Below are positions 38,639 to 51,000 of a DNA stretch of 64,000 nucleotides, in pieces. The stretch comes from Leucocoprinus leucothites (lineage: Eukaryota; Basidiomycota; Agaricomycetes; Agaricales; Agaricaceae). The stretch covers positions 92,805 to 156,804 of the forward strand of contig JAACJO010000041.1 of NCBI GenBank assembly GCA_013368445.1, given 5' to 3'. How positions within the stretch are numbered: position 1 is the first letter of the stretch; each line of letters starts with the position of its first letter. A model generated the notes under the pieces. It saw nothing but the letters and a program-made list of their open reading frames with translations. It had not been told where the DNA came from and made no database searches. A program made the translations under genes and the position numbers.

Positions 38639-40967
38639 CATCCTCCTTTCCCTCTTACCACCATTATCGATTTCTTTGACGGTGTCTACATACATACTGA
38701 CTATGAATTATACCACTATGACTGCACCATCGCACTGGGTGGACCTTAAGGGTACCCCTCCACTGTCTTCGGACCCAATCAACATCATTGACACTGAAAC
38801 ATGTGTCTCAATCTACAAGTGCGATCGCTCCAATTTGCCCGCTCTCTCTATCAAATTGACGAGACACTCTGTACACGATGATGTCAAGTCTGCCGCCTCG
38901 TCTAGGGCTGGCTCTGACAAGGAAGAAAGTGGTGAGAGTGAATCTGATTCATCTGAATCCTCAACCCCTCCCTCTTCTACACTCGCCCCTGCTGTACTTT
39001 CCCATGCAGCATCACATTCCTCCCTTAGAACTCCCCCTCCTCCCTTGTCACGTACTAAGCGAGCTTGCGCTCATGATGTTCATCAAGGATTGGATACCAC
39101 TCCCAAGGCCATCTCAAGAACTGTGTCAATGAGCGCATATGATGGTTTCAAGTCACCTATTCCTTTCCGCCCATTTGGAGAGGGATTTGTAGGTGAGCTT
39201 CAACCACCGGATCCTCTTAACTTGGACTCTCATGGGGACACGTGGGGTGACCGAGAGGATGGGGTATTTGACAATGGGGTACCTACCAATTGGTTCTTTG
39301 GACCCCCACCCACCTCAAGGCTCCCTCATGCGACCTACGGATCCGCTGAGTCAGCAAATGCTGTGCCAACCAGCACTCCGGCTACCTTTTTTGCCAGATC
39401 ATCTGACACCAATGACATCACTACACAGCTGCAGGAGCCTGGGCCTGCACAGCCACATCTTCCGGATCTCAAGGATCCATCTAATACTGCCACTGAAGAA
39501 ACTGTCATAGTCGGTGAAGCTGCTTACAAAGTGCTTGAGGCGCTTAAATATGTTATGAACTTCTTCAAACACTGTGCCGCATTGGGCTTACGGCCCAGGA
39601 TGAAAGATCCAAGGGTTTCCCAAATGGGGGAACCAATCTATTGCCTATTAACCACTATGTTTGAGGCAGGCTGGGACCGTCTACCCATTAATGGTGAAAA
39701 CAGACTCACAATTGTTGAAGCGCTGAGGCATTACTACGGCCCTCCTTCTGACATCCCCATGACAGACTCTTCCCCCCCTCCTAAGGGTAAAGGGAAGGGA
39801 AAAAAGGTACACAAACCTTCCCCGTCTAACATCCCTACCCCCCTATTTCCGCCTGGCATTGTCGTTGGGCAATCTAACTCTACAGGTTGTATTGATGACA
39901 ACCAAATGAACATCGATCAAGCCCCTCCCGGCGAGGGCACCCCTCTCCTCCCCCAGAATGATGTTACATCTTCTGGTAAGACACGTGACGTTTCGTCCAT
40001 GTCAGGCTCCCTGAAGGCAAAGAATGACGTTATGTCTTCTAAGCCTGCCAGTCCTATCCGCATCTCCTGGGCCCCTCCTCCCCTTTCCAATCACGTGACC
40101 CCAAGGAACAGGAATGGAAACTTTGAGCACTCAGTTGGGCGTCCCTCCTCTGATGGCCAGGCTCAGCCATCAAAACCTAACCCCAAGGGCACCTCTGACA
40201 TGCCGCCTCCTATTCCCCCTCCTGACTGTAAGGCATCCACCAAACCCCTTACGGAACATTTTAATTTTAACAAGAAGAATGTGTTGTTCGCTGATGCCAC
40301 CCGACAGGGTACCCAGCAGGCAACTTCCTCTTCCAACATCTCTTCCAACATTGATGGGGTTAAGATGTGAGAAATGATACTCGCCTTCCCTGAACTATCA
40401 TATGATAAAGTCCTTGCCATCTACAAGGCGGGTTTTGGAGGTGCCCAACCTCAAGTGCCCGAACCTTCAACCACAAGCACCCCACATGCTAAACCTAAAA
40501 TGACTATGCATGGACCTACCTATCGTCAAGTCCTCATCCCTTTCAAGGGGAACATCATCACTGACCGGATTAAAGATTTCAATAAGGCAGCCGAATTCTG
40601 TAACCACGGCCTTACAGCCGCCCAATCCAAACTTCACATTGAATCAGTCCGCGAATCATATAATGGCATTTCTATTGCTACCTCAGGTGTCGCTTCTCCC
40701 GCTGACCTTGAAACCATCAAATCCTGGCTTAAAAAAGCCTGGCAATTAGGAGACGCCATCCCTGTTGAGCCTCGTCTCCCACAATCTAAATCATTCCTTA
40801 AAATCATTGGCGTCCCTTATTGGGTAGCCAATTCTTCCAACCCTCTCTCTCCTGCATTTGTTGAACAAGCTCTCAGACAATCATCATTGTTTGAAAATGT
40901 TATCCTTGCCGCCCACCCTCGCATCATGAAAGCTTCTCCAAAGTCAGACACTGCTGTTGTGTGGTTC

Positions 40968-43253
40968 TTTTTTTTTTTTTTTTTTTTAATCAACGCGACC
41001 CTGGAGGGGTCACAAATTTATAACGCGGTGCGCGATAGCAGTCCGCGCCCAACTACTACAACATGCAGAAAGTACCGCTACCAACTACACATCTACATAG
41101 CTAGGTATAAATACGAGTCCGAAGTCTGCCTAGTACAAACAACATCTTCATGCAGTGGTACATAGTTCGAAATGAAAGCATACTACAATACAAGTCGGGC
41201 TGTTCTGTTTTACCGGTGGATGGAAGTGCACAGCATGGATCTCCAGGGCCCACCATGCACAGTGCGGGGGCGGACAATGCGACCTATAGGGAAGAGAACC
41301 CTACAGACATGACCAAGCGGCATCACAACAATGGTTTTCAAGCCAAACCGGTGTCGCCAGAATGGGCATTTGCGATCGTCAGCTGCATGTGACTTGGCGC
41401 AGTTGATGCACTTGATATGAGGACAGGGATCCTCAGCGGTGGTGGGCAGGATAGGGGGATTTGCCTTCGGACTCCCCTTACAACAGCTCGAGTGGGAGCG
41501 GTGGTTCTCAGTATGATGAGGACCACCACAGGCGGTGCATCGCAATGCACGATGGGGTAGAATGCCCCCAGCGCCAGCAATGCTGACACTGTGGACTGCC
41601 TGGGTGAGCACGTGCAGCCCTGATGACGGACTGAACACCCTCGAAGTGGAGGCACTTGCCCAGGAGCTTCTTGGTGCTCGCTCCTGATTGAGAGTCCCAG
41701 AGGTCGAACCAGACGGTGGCGGTGTCGGCTCTGGTGGAGTTGCGCATAATGCGCATGGAGGAAACATCTGTGAAAATGTCCTTGAAAGCGGACAATCACA
41801 TGCAGTCAGTCACGCGATTCGGCGTGATGCGGACACCATTCACGAAGTAAGGGACGTTGAGGATCTTGAGGTAGGACCTCGACCTGGGACAGCATGTCTT
41901 GATCACAAAGGGGGTGGTGAAGATGGAGGGGATGGAGGACTCAATGATGTCACAATCGGTGTCAGACGGAATGGAGGAGGTGTGCAGCGTGATTGTGCTG
42001 TACGCCTTGGTGATGTTCTCCACACGCAAGGTTGACTTGGCGTGGGAGAGGGAGTTGTGGAGAAGGTGCATGGCCTTGTGATGGAGGTAGGTGACCTCAT
42101 CGGCACTGCCGACAAAGTCAAGGAAGAGTTGGTGGTGGGTAGGGCCTGCCGTTGTCATGCGCGGCTTCCGAGTGGCAGGAGTGGCAGCTTGGGCGGCCTG
42201 ATGCATAGCAGTGATGTGATCAGGATCAAGATCAGGGTGGGATTGTGCCAACTTGATCAGTGATGCAACTCCAGCAGGGCGGGCCGCCTCAGCGGAGGAT
42301 TTCTTGACTGATGTGGGGGGAGGGGGCGCTTTGGTGGGCGCTCACTGAGCTTGGCCATCAGACCTAACCCTAGCTTGGGGAGGGCCACTAGCGTGCACTT
42401 TAGCAGGCACTTGCTTGGGCGGTAAAGTGGGACGGGCTGGGGTAGGCCGACGATCCGAGGGAGTTTGCTTGGGCGCTTTAGGGGAGCCCATGGCAATGTC
42501 ACGTGGTTCCGCTTTGTCAGCGGATCCATGGGTCGCCTCATGGGCGACGCGCGTACATTTAGGGTAGGCCTCCTCAACTCTGGTGGCACAGTCCCGAATG
42601 AAATCTGCAAATGTGTCCCATCCCTGGGCTCGCATTCGCTTGTTGGCGAGGGCCGTGTCGCCTTGGCCCCAGTTTAAAATTTCCGCAACCAGTCCAACAA
42701 GAGTCGGGATGATCACAGCAGTGGTGGCCTCTGGAAGAGGGCCTGAGGGAACGCTCCCAATGAAGTGAGAGAAGAAACAGATCCCAGCAAGAGCCCAGGT
42801 CTCAACAGACTCCTCAGTTGACCCGGAGGAGACAGCGGACAGCAGTGCTGGGGGGGGAAAGTTCTTCACAGGGTAGAATGTCTGTCCACTGGCAGTGAAG
42901 GGTTTTGGGGATGGTGACGGAACGTCAGCCAAGGGAGCGACCGCCAACCGCGACAGAACATCAACGGCAGGCAGGGAAGAGGGCCCAGGTGACGAAACGT
43001 CAGCCTGGGGAGGTCCAAAGAACCTGCGAACATTGCAGGGATCGTCGTAGGGGTCAAGATGTTTGTCCTCGGACATCTCGGCGATGTTGAACTCATCGGC
43101 AGAGGCCTCGGCAGACTCGGTAGTTTAGCGGGGGGGCCCTTAGACTTAGACTTTCACTTGCCCATGTAGAATAGGCAGAGATACGATGTAAACTAGACGT
43201 CTTAAGACACACCAACGAATAGATGGTGGTGGTAAGAGGTCAAGGAGGGATGT
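40968..43253 (-). mobile_element. Family A copy A3 (reverse), structurally complete
   Basis: 2286 bp on the minus strand: poly-T, 3' tail with hairpin, 3' UTR, ORF1, 5' leader. A 17-bp TSD CTGCTGTTGTGTGGTTC (40951-40967 and 43254-43270) proves that both ends are true element ends. With A1 this defines family A as a 2.3 kb unit without ORF2. Confidence 0.92.
41311..43165 (-). pseudogene. Family A ORF1 (copy A3)
   Basis: From ATG 43165: TGA at codon 4 (as in A2), one base fewer in the C run after it, then 244 codons open from an internal Met (MSEDKHLDPYDDP, 43076). TGA near 42343 and near 41797 both correspond to CGA in sister copies. The core and zinc knuckles are recognisable (CQHCWRWGHSTPSC; the next one is damaged; CINCAKSHAADDRKC). 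Normal stop at 41311-41313. Non-functional as it stands. Confidence 0.82.
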
Positions 43254-43741
43254 CTGCTGTTGTGTGGTTCAACATTTGGGACTCCCAAAATGGTACCAAG
43301 GTTGGTCAACCATACTATTAACTTCAGCCGTCACATCGGAACCATTCATGCTACTAGTATGCACCCTGGCATTGCACAGTGCAGGAACTGCTGGCGTTGG
43401 GGTCACCCCACTCATGTGTGTCGTGCCCTCGGCACATGCTGTCAAATTTGTGGTAGCCCTCACCGCGTTGAGAACCATCGATCCATGGCCTGGTGTTGCA
43501 AGGCTAACCCCAAATCCAATCCCCCTCGTGATGCCACTCCTGATGGCATCCCATGTCCTCACCTTGAGAATTTCAAATGCCTGAACTGCAAAGGCAATCA
43601 TCACACAAATGACACCAAATGTCCATTCTGGAGAAACAGGTTCGACCGAACCTGGCATTCTAACAAAGCTGCCGAGTCACGCACTGCATGTGCTGTCCAC
43701 ACCAATTCCAATCGCTCCGGTGGTGGAGTTGCTGTTTAAAT

Positions 43742-45547
43742 ATGTCTGGTAAGAACAAATCCATTTCTGCTGTTCGTATCTATTCGCAAAATGTGGGACA
43801 CTCTTATGCCCTGGTTGATATTATACTCGAGTCCAAGAAACTGGACTTCGATATCATTTTCCTACAAGAACCTCCATGGAATCATATTCGAAAAGCACCC
43901 TCTACAACTAACCCTGAAGGGGATGATGTCATAGGAGCTCCTATTCACCCTGAGTGGCTGTGTATGGTTCACCCTACCAAGCCTAACGACCCCCAACCCC
44001 ATACTCTGACTTATGTTCACAGACGCCTACTTCGCATGAGACCCATTCTTTGACAAGAGTGGGTCAACCATCATGACATACAAATCTTGGGTTTATTCAA
44101 CCAGGGTAACTATATTCATTTACTTAACATATACTCTGACTCGTCTTCATTGGCAATCAACTTCCTCTCAACAAACTTCATCGACATCCCTAATATTATA
44201 TATATGGGAGGTGACTTTAATTGTTGATCTCCAGAATGGGACCCTTCAGCTACTTACATCCCTATGTCCGCAATAACTCTAATGGAGTTGGTGGACAGTT
44301 TCAATCTCACAAGATCTACACTGACCATAATATCCCCTACCCATTTCTCTTCTATTGAAAGTCATGACAATTCGGTTATCGATCTTATTTTTTGCGCTAA
44401 CAACTCCATTTCCCACATCATTGACATAAATTCGAGGCTTCCTTCGGATCATGCACCATTGATTATGGATCTTACAATTCACCCAGATTATATTAATTAT
44501 AAAAAACGCGTACTACCCAAAGATAGCAATGAAGAGACGGCTTTTATTTCTCAAGTCTCTGAGCATCTAGCGGCTCTTGATTGTTTGAACATTCATTCTA
44601 CCTCTTGTTTGAACAATATTTCTGACTCCATTTCTCGAATCTTTAATGAATCTTGGAATACAAACTCTAAAATTGTATGGATTACTAACAGGTCGAAGGA
44701 ATGGTGGAACTCCCACTGTTCTGAGACTCTTCTTACTTACAAAAGAACAAAGGATTGAAAAGACTGGCGAGCATTCAGAGCAGCTATCAGAGCCGCCAAA
44801 CGCTCTTTCTTTGATGAACGTATTCATGAAATCGCTTCAACAAACAAACAACCCTGGGACCTTATGGAATGGGTCAAACAACGCAAACTCCCTGCCATTG
44901 AAGGTATCCGCTACCAAGGGCAACCTTGTAATGACCTTCCGGATGTATGGAACGCACTCCATTCATCATATAACTCAGCCTCCGGTCGACTGGTAAGCCC
45001 TAGCATTCTTAATGAAATAAAATCCCTTCCTCTCTGTTCCTGGGCCAACTTTTCCGCTCTTGAACTCACCGAATCCCTCTCTTCATGCACTAACTCTTCA
45101 GCACCTGGACCTGATCACATCTCTTGGAAACATTTGAAGTCTATTGTTGCCCATAACGAGTGCCTCAAGAACATACTGCTCATTGCTAACGCGTGCGTAT
45201 GTCTTTCTCATTGGCCAAGTCACTTCAAAGACTCGGTCTCTATCATCATTCCCAAGCCGAATAAACCAGCCTATGATACACCAAAAGCATTTCGACCCAT
45301 TGTCCTACTAAACACTTTAGGCAAACTAATCGAGAAAATGATCGCCTGACGCATGCAATATGAAGCGGTATCTCTAGAAGTTCTTCACCCTAATCAAATG
45401 GGAGGAGTGATTCAATGCTCCACCAAAGATGCAGGGGTATTCCTTACCCACATTATTCAGGCCAGATGGGCCAAAGGTATGATCACTAGTGTCTGTGCCT
45501 TCGATATCACCCAGTTTTTCCCCTCTTTTATCATGAAATTCTCACTA
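43742..45547 (+). pseudogene. LINE-B ORF2, endonuclease to RT motif A (copy B4)
   Basis: ATG two bases after ORF1 TAA. Endonuclease IIFLQEPPWNHI, YMGGDFNC and SDHAPL, then the linker and RT fingers (AFRPIVLLNTLGKLIEKMIA). TGA at 44051-44053 (same codon as B2 and B3), 44225 (CGA in B1), 44756 (CGA in B3) and 45348. It ends at FFPSF. The RT catalytic FVDD and RNase H are lost. Confidence 0.85.
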
Positions 45548-47214
45548 CAGTACATTCAAATGCTTCGAGCCACATTGCTCAGCATCCTGACTATAACACC
45601 TGGCATCAACATTTAGGACATCTGTCTAATCGCATGTTGAGCAAAACTTCTGACTCCATGCTGAATGGACCTCAGGTTTCAATTCCCAATCATTCGCACC
45701 CTTGTCCAGGCTACATGAAAGGGAAGATGCACCAGAAACCCTTTAATGATAACCCAATTTGGGCCAAAGAAGCCTTTGAGCATGTTCACAGTGATCTCTT
45801 TGAGCTCCCCATCGTATCTTATCACAAGTACAAATGGGTTATGACCTTATTGGACAATTACTCCTCCTTTGCCCATGTGGTGCTTCTGCAATCAAAAGCT
45901 GAAGCAGCTCCCCATATGGTTGAGCTTCTAACTTATGTTACGAACCAATTTGGCAAATCAATTCATCGATTTACATCCGATCCAGGAGGAGAATTCGTAG
46001 CAGGAACCCTGCAAGATTATCTAAGGGTAAAAGGCATTGAGTTCACACTGAGTACGCCCCACGTCCATCAACAGAACAGGCAAGTAGAAAGATTGAATTG
46101 AACACTGCATGAGAAGGTGCAAGCCATGCAACTTCATGCATGTCTTCCAGATTCATGGTGGGATTTCACGATTAACACTACAACTCACATCTACAATCGC
46201 ACATTGATGAACTGCATCCAATGGAAAACTCCGTTTGAGCTAGTACATGGACATAAACCTGACATCAGTCACCTACGAGTATTCAGTTGTGCTGCATATG
46301 TGTTCCTTCCAGACGAAATATGCCTGAATAAATTATCTGCAAAATCTGAACTAATGATCTTTGTTAGATATGATTGGGAGAAGAATTACATTTTTCTCTG
46401 CCATACTCAAGGGAACGCTGAGTTTATCTTGCCAACTGTCATCTTTGATGAAAAGATGTTCCCTAAATATCCAGATCAAAAACCTGCGGTACACCCTGAA
46501 CTGCCTTGCACTGAGATTCCTCCAATCTCAACTATTCCAAATGTTCCACATGTAGACCATCCGCCTGCACCTCGAGGAGGAGAGCCACCTCATGTGCCTT
46601 CACCTTGTGCTTCTCCATGCCCTAGAATACCTTCACCTCCTAGATTGCCAAGTCCACCTCTCTCTTATGCTGATCCCAATGATTGTGATCCAAAAGAAGA
46701 GGAAGAAGTTGAGTTACCTCCTTCTCCAGGACCTTCCTGATCAGAACCTGGTCCATGTAAATGTGCTTGGTCTCCATCTCCACCCAAGGTACTACCACTG
46801 CGACCTTCGGTCCAAGATGACCTTAATGCACTCAAACAGCTCAACTATTGGATCACCAAACATGAAAATCACTGTCTAAGACAAAATGTTCAACCTCTGA
46901 ACAGACCAGGGAATGTGTATGGTGATAGGAGCGACCCTCTTGATGTCATCTGATGATATAGGGAACTCAATCCTAACTTACCATACAATCGTGCTCAGTA
47001 TCAACCTATTCCTGGAGCTTTTTCTGATAAAGAAGCTCAGAACAGATTATGAAATTGGCATATCCCTCATCTGGATAGTAAGATCAACAACAACAAACCA
47101 TCATCTACCGATTTTGCGAAGTTCGTGAAGGAAGGGGGGGTAAAATTAGTCAATTTCCTTCTTGTACAACATGCCAATGGACCAGTTCCTGAACAGTTTA
47201 CTGCCTAGCAAAGT
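45548..47214 (+). pseudogene. Copia-family integrase fragment (copia3), a different lineage
   Basis: Encodes a pre-integrase HHCC-like segment (TWHQHLGHLSNRM ... CPGYMKGKMH, second Cys lost), the integrase core (VHSDLFELP, LLDNYSSFAHVV, SDPGGEFVAGTL, HVHQQNRQVERLN) and the region after it (SHLRVFSCAAYVFLPDE, Pro-rich tail, LNYWITKHENH). TGA stops at about 46099, 46738, 46951 and 47049; the first fits CGA in the usual NRT motif. Protease, RT and RNase H are missing and no LTRs were found. The protein is not closely similar to Copia1, so it is an older family. Confidence 0.8.
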
Positions 47215-47220
47215 AAGTCA

Positions 47221-50200
47221 TTGACTACGTCATCTACCTTCACCGCTACACTCCCCATTGCTGCTTCGACATCTGTGATTGATCTCATATTCACACAGGC
47301 CCCTGATTCAGATCTGAACCTCCCCAGGTTGGATCACTCACAGAAGGGACCATTGGACCATGATCTGATAGTGTTATCCCTTCCTATTGTGGCCTCTAGC
47401 ATCAGAGTCACATGCACTGTCCTGCCAAGGGAAAGCAACAAAGAAGCTGCTTTCCTGATGGATATTGGATGCCTCTTCCTAGAGCTTGATACGTCAGATC
47501 TATTGACCCCTGATCAGATTAAAGCTGTGGTTTCGGCCATGGCAGACATCTTCTCTCAGATGTGGACCACCCACACCAAGATGATCACTATCACAAATCA
47601 GTCCAAATTGTGGTGGACTGATGAGTGCTCTGCAGCCAAAGCCCAGTACCAGAAGACTAGTGCTAGGGCTGATTGGACTGCATTCTGCTGTGCTGTAGAG
47701 ATCGGATGTTGTGTGATGTCATATCACTGCCATCACATGTCCTCTCTCTACTACTGATTAAGTCCCCTCCCTCTTCGACAACTCCTCATCTACTAACCAA
47801 TATCCCACTACCCTGGCAACAAACCAATCATCAAACATAGCTGGCAACTATATCAAGATGACCCTGCAGATTCAACACTTAGTAGCTGCTACTTACAGCC
47901 ACTATTCCCCTCAACCTTCCCCTTTCCTCTTTCAATTCCACATGCCCCTTTCCCCTCTCCATTCTACACTTTCCTTTTATTACTTGCTACGCATATTTCG
48001 CATTCGGCATCTCTGCTTCAATGCAACCAAGTTAGGATCTGTCATCCAACTGACAGAAGTCCGAATATTTAATGTTTGCTTTATATTCCCTTTTCCATTC
48101 CTCCTCTCTTTCTCCTTCTAAAAATCTAATAAAATTGTCACTCATGCTCCGGCTCAACCGCTATCATTTCGTCTCATCGCCTAATGTAATAGTGTAGGTC
48201 TAAATGGCCACATGGACCCTTCTCTCCACCTACTTCTCCACCACTAATATTCCTTAGAATTCCCTTTCCCTTACAAAATCTCAACAAATCGTTTCGTAGA
48301 CTGCTCCTTCCTGCTCTCTATAGTCAGCTACAGCATTGTAGATACTCGTAGAACCGTAGCTTTAAATACTATGATGTATTTCCCTTTTCTTCAGTGGAAT
48401 TTACCCCCATCTCTCTGACTCAGTTTAACTCTAAGTTTGAACTTCTTAAACATTGTTCTCACTCAAACCGGCCACCCTCATCATTGTTTCACTCCTCAGC
48501 AACATCTCATATCATCGCACTAGCACTGAGTTATCATTTCGATTAAAGTCTCATTAAAAACAATCAATAATCAAACTATCTACTTGGGTCAGAACTAATG
48601 ACAGACAGATGCTGTTGTGCTCACAAACACATCTGCACTCACCTATCCCACCTTCCCTTCAGTGCCACTAGGCAGGCTAAGCGGGACTTCTTCGATGAGC
48701 ACATTGCCAAAGTGGCCACCGAGAATCAGCGACCTTGGGACCTTATGGAATGGGTCAAGGCATGCAAACTTCTGGCATGTGAGGTGATCTCCTATCAGGG
48801 ACATCTATGCCATATGCTCAATTCCTTATGGGGCACACTTCATGGGATATACAACACAGCTTCTGGCAGGCCAGTTGATGTGTCAGTACTGGAGGATCTT
48901 CTATCTCTTGATGAGAGGGATTGGGTTCCCTTCTTGAGGACTGAGGCATGGGATGCACTTAAAGCATGCTCCTTGCACTCAGCACCTGGTCCGGACCACA
49001 TCACATGGGCCCATCTGAAGGACATCCTGGTCAATTCTGACATCATGGCTGTCTTTCTATCTGTTGCCAATGCCTGCCTTATGGTTGGGTTTTGGCCAAC
49101 ACACTTCAAGGAGTCTGTCTCAGTTATCATTCTGAAGCTGGGCAAACCTTTCTATTCCACGCCAAAGTCATTCAGGCCCATTGTGCTCCTGAACATGCTT
49201 GGCAAGCTTGTTGAGAAGATGCTCAGCACATGGCTTCAGTTTGATGGCATCAAATATGAGGTCTTCCATTCCAACCAGCTTGGCAGCATATGCCAAAGGT
49301 CCACTGAGGATGCTGGGCTATTCCTTACTCACCTTGTTCATGTAGGGTGGGCCAAGGCCTATTGGAGGTACTTGGGATTCTACTTTGATTGTCAGTTCTC
49401 TTTTCAAGAGCATGTTCATGACTATTCCACCAAGGCCATCTCCACCATTTGTGCGATGGGGATGCTGGGGAACTCTCTCAGGGGTCTCACCCCAAAGCAG
49501 AAATGTCTGCTTTATAGAGCATGTGTCATACCTATCATGACATACAGCTATAGACTCTGGTATAATGAGTACACCCATTGCAAGGCACACCTGGCCAGCC
49601 TTACCAAGATGCAGCATCATGCTGCTCTTTGGATCATCAGTGCCTTCTGCATCTCCCCTACAGGTGGGACTGAGGCCCTTGTGGGCCTTATCCCAGTCCA
49701 CCTGCACCTCAAGAAGCTCACTTCACAGCCATCATTCTGCATCATGACTCTTTCTTGCACCCACCCTCTAAGATCCTTAGTAGGTAGGGGCACTCTGGCT
49801 GGTATGTCTATATACTGCCACCATCTTTTGAATCTTGGAGAAGTGGCAGATTGCACCTGATCTTCTATTATGGAGGCTGCTTCCAAGCTTCCCCAACTTA
49901 CTGAGCACTTCAACACAGATGCTGCCAAAGCTCGCCCAGGACACTGGCTTATGGACCACTTTGCGGACAGAGTCAAATTTGAGGAGGTTGACAATGATCA
50001 AAATGATGCTGACAAACTCTAGGTATTGGAATCTGTGTACAGACATGCCAGATCCAATCTTGACTGTGTGACGGTGGCTACTGATGCTTTGGTGTGCACC
50101 AATCACACTATTCAGGCAGTTGCTGCTGTCTGTCTCCTGCATAGGGAGGAGCTGCTTTGGCGGTTCTGCTATACAGCAGACAAAGCCACCACACTGGATG

Positions 50201-51000
50201 CAGAACTATTTGCCCTTCACCTCAGAGTTGAGCATGCCTGTCGTGTGTCCAATGCTAAGTCAATTGTCCTATTCACCAACCACATTGCCATGGCACAATC
50301 AGCAGTGGACCCATCTACCCACTCTGGCCAGGCTCACTCTCTGGCAGTGTGTGGTCATCTAATGGAGTGGCTCAGTGCTGATGCTAAGTGCACTATTAAA
50401 TTCCATAAGGTCTGCTCTCACCTGAAGTGGCCTTTCCATTGATCAGTTCATGCTTATACAACTGATCCCTCTTTCCAGGTGAGCATAGGGGCTTGTCCCT
50501 CTACCACCCTTGGATATCTGCATAAAGCCAAGGTCGAGGCTTGCAAAGACAAGTGGACAAGACTGTTTGCTCTTCCTACTTACACTGGTAAGGACTTCCT
50601 TTGTCTCCATAAAGGTGACAATAAATTTATTCAGCCTATGTATCTCCATGGTGGAGCATGGCTGCCAAAACTCGCATCTTTGATGCTTTGTGCATGGGTG
50701 TGCTGGGCAATACTCAACCATGCCCCTATTGGGTCCTACAGGGCCTGGTTCCACATCCAGGAGGACATCTCATGTCTCTGCAGGTTTGCCTTCAAGACTT
50801 GGCAGCACATCTTAACCTCCTGTCAGAGGTTCCATAGTGAGGAGGTGGAATTCCCCTCCTACTTTGACAAGCTCGTTGATTTCTGTGATAAGAATCCACT
50901 TGCAGTTTCTTTTGCCACACCCCCTTTGGGGGCTAACATACTCCATCATGTGCTCTTCAGGGTCTGCTGGGTTCCAGTGCATCCCTCCTTGTGCTGCTAA
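47221..51000 (+). pseudogene. LINE-C ORF2 remnant with RT catalytic core deleted
   Basis: Segments: 47221-47693 (endonuclease end and linker); 48662-49860 (linker and RT), in which HVGWAKAY passes straight into WRYLGFYFD, so roughly 190 residues including motif A and the FVDD box are missing without loss of frame; 49995-50440 (RNase H: CVTVATDALV, DAELFALHLRVEHA, VLFTNHIAMAQSAVD, catalytic Asp to Asn in FTN); 50479-51000 (C-terminal zinc-like CLCRFAFKTWQHILTSC). Stops or frameshifts separate the last pieces. It cannot encode an active enzyme. Confidence 0.8.
47694..48661. mobile_element. Probable solo LTR, 968 bp
   Basis: Starts TGTAGAGATCGG and ends CCTTCCCTTCA, flanked by the 4-bp repeat GTGC (47690-47693 and 48662-48665). 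Removing it with one GTGC joins the LINE-C linker exactly in frame (FCCATRQAKRDFF, matching LINE-B FRTATRTAKRSFF). It has no coding capacity and T/C-rich sequence. TG...CA ends and a short TSD fit an LTR left by recombination. The family is unknown and no partner LTR lies in the window. Confidence 0.62.

Larger units (their letters stand above)
38718..43739 (+). pseudogene. LINE-B ORF1 (copy B4), interrupted by A3
   Basis: ATG 38718 (MTAPSHWVDLKG) open to TGA 40368-40370 (KM-stop-EMILAF; CGA in B2), then open again from 40374 to the A3 insertion at TAVVWF. After A3 (from 43254) the frame resumes with FNIWDSQNGT, a short indel, and the knuckles CRNCWRWGHPTHVC, CQICGSPHRVENH and CLNCKGNHHTNDTKC, ending at TAA 43737-43739. 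The HDVT repeat seen in B2 and B3 is shortened to one unit. Confidence 0.85.
38639..45547 (+). mobile_element. LINE-B copy B4, 3'-truncated, carrying A3
   Basis: Leader CATCCTCCTTTCCCTCTTAC at 38639, complete ORF1, and ORF2 as far as RT motif A (VCAFDITQFFPSF), where it is cut at about 45547 by an unrelated Copia fragment. A3 lies inside ORF1. The 3' truncation is unusual for LINEs, which normally lose their 5' end, so a later deletion or rearrangement is likely. Confidence 0.87.
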
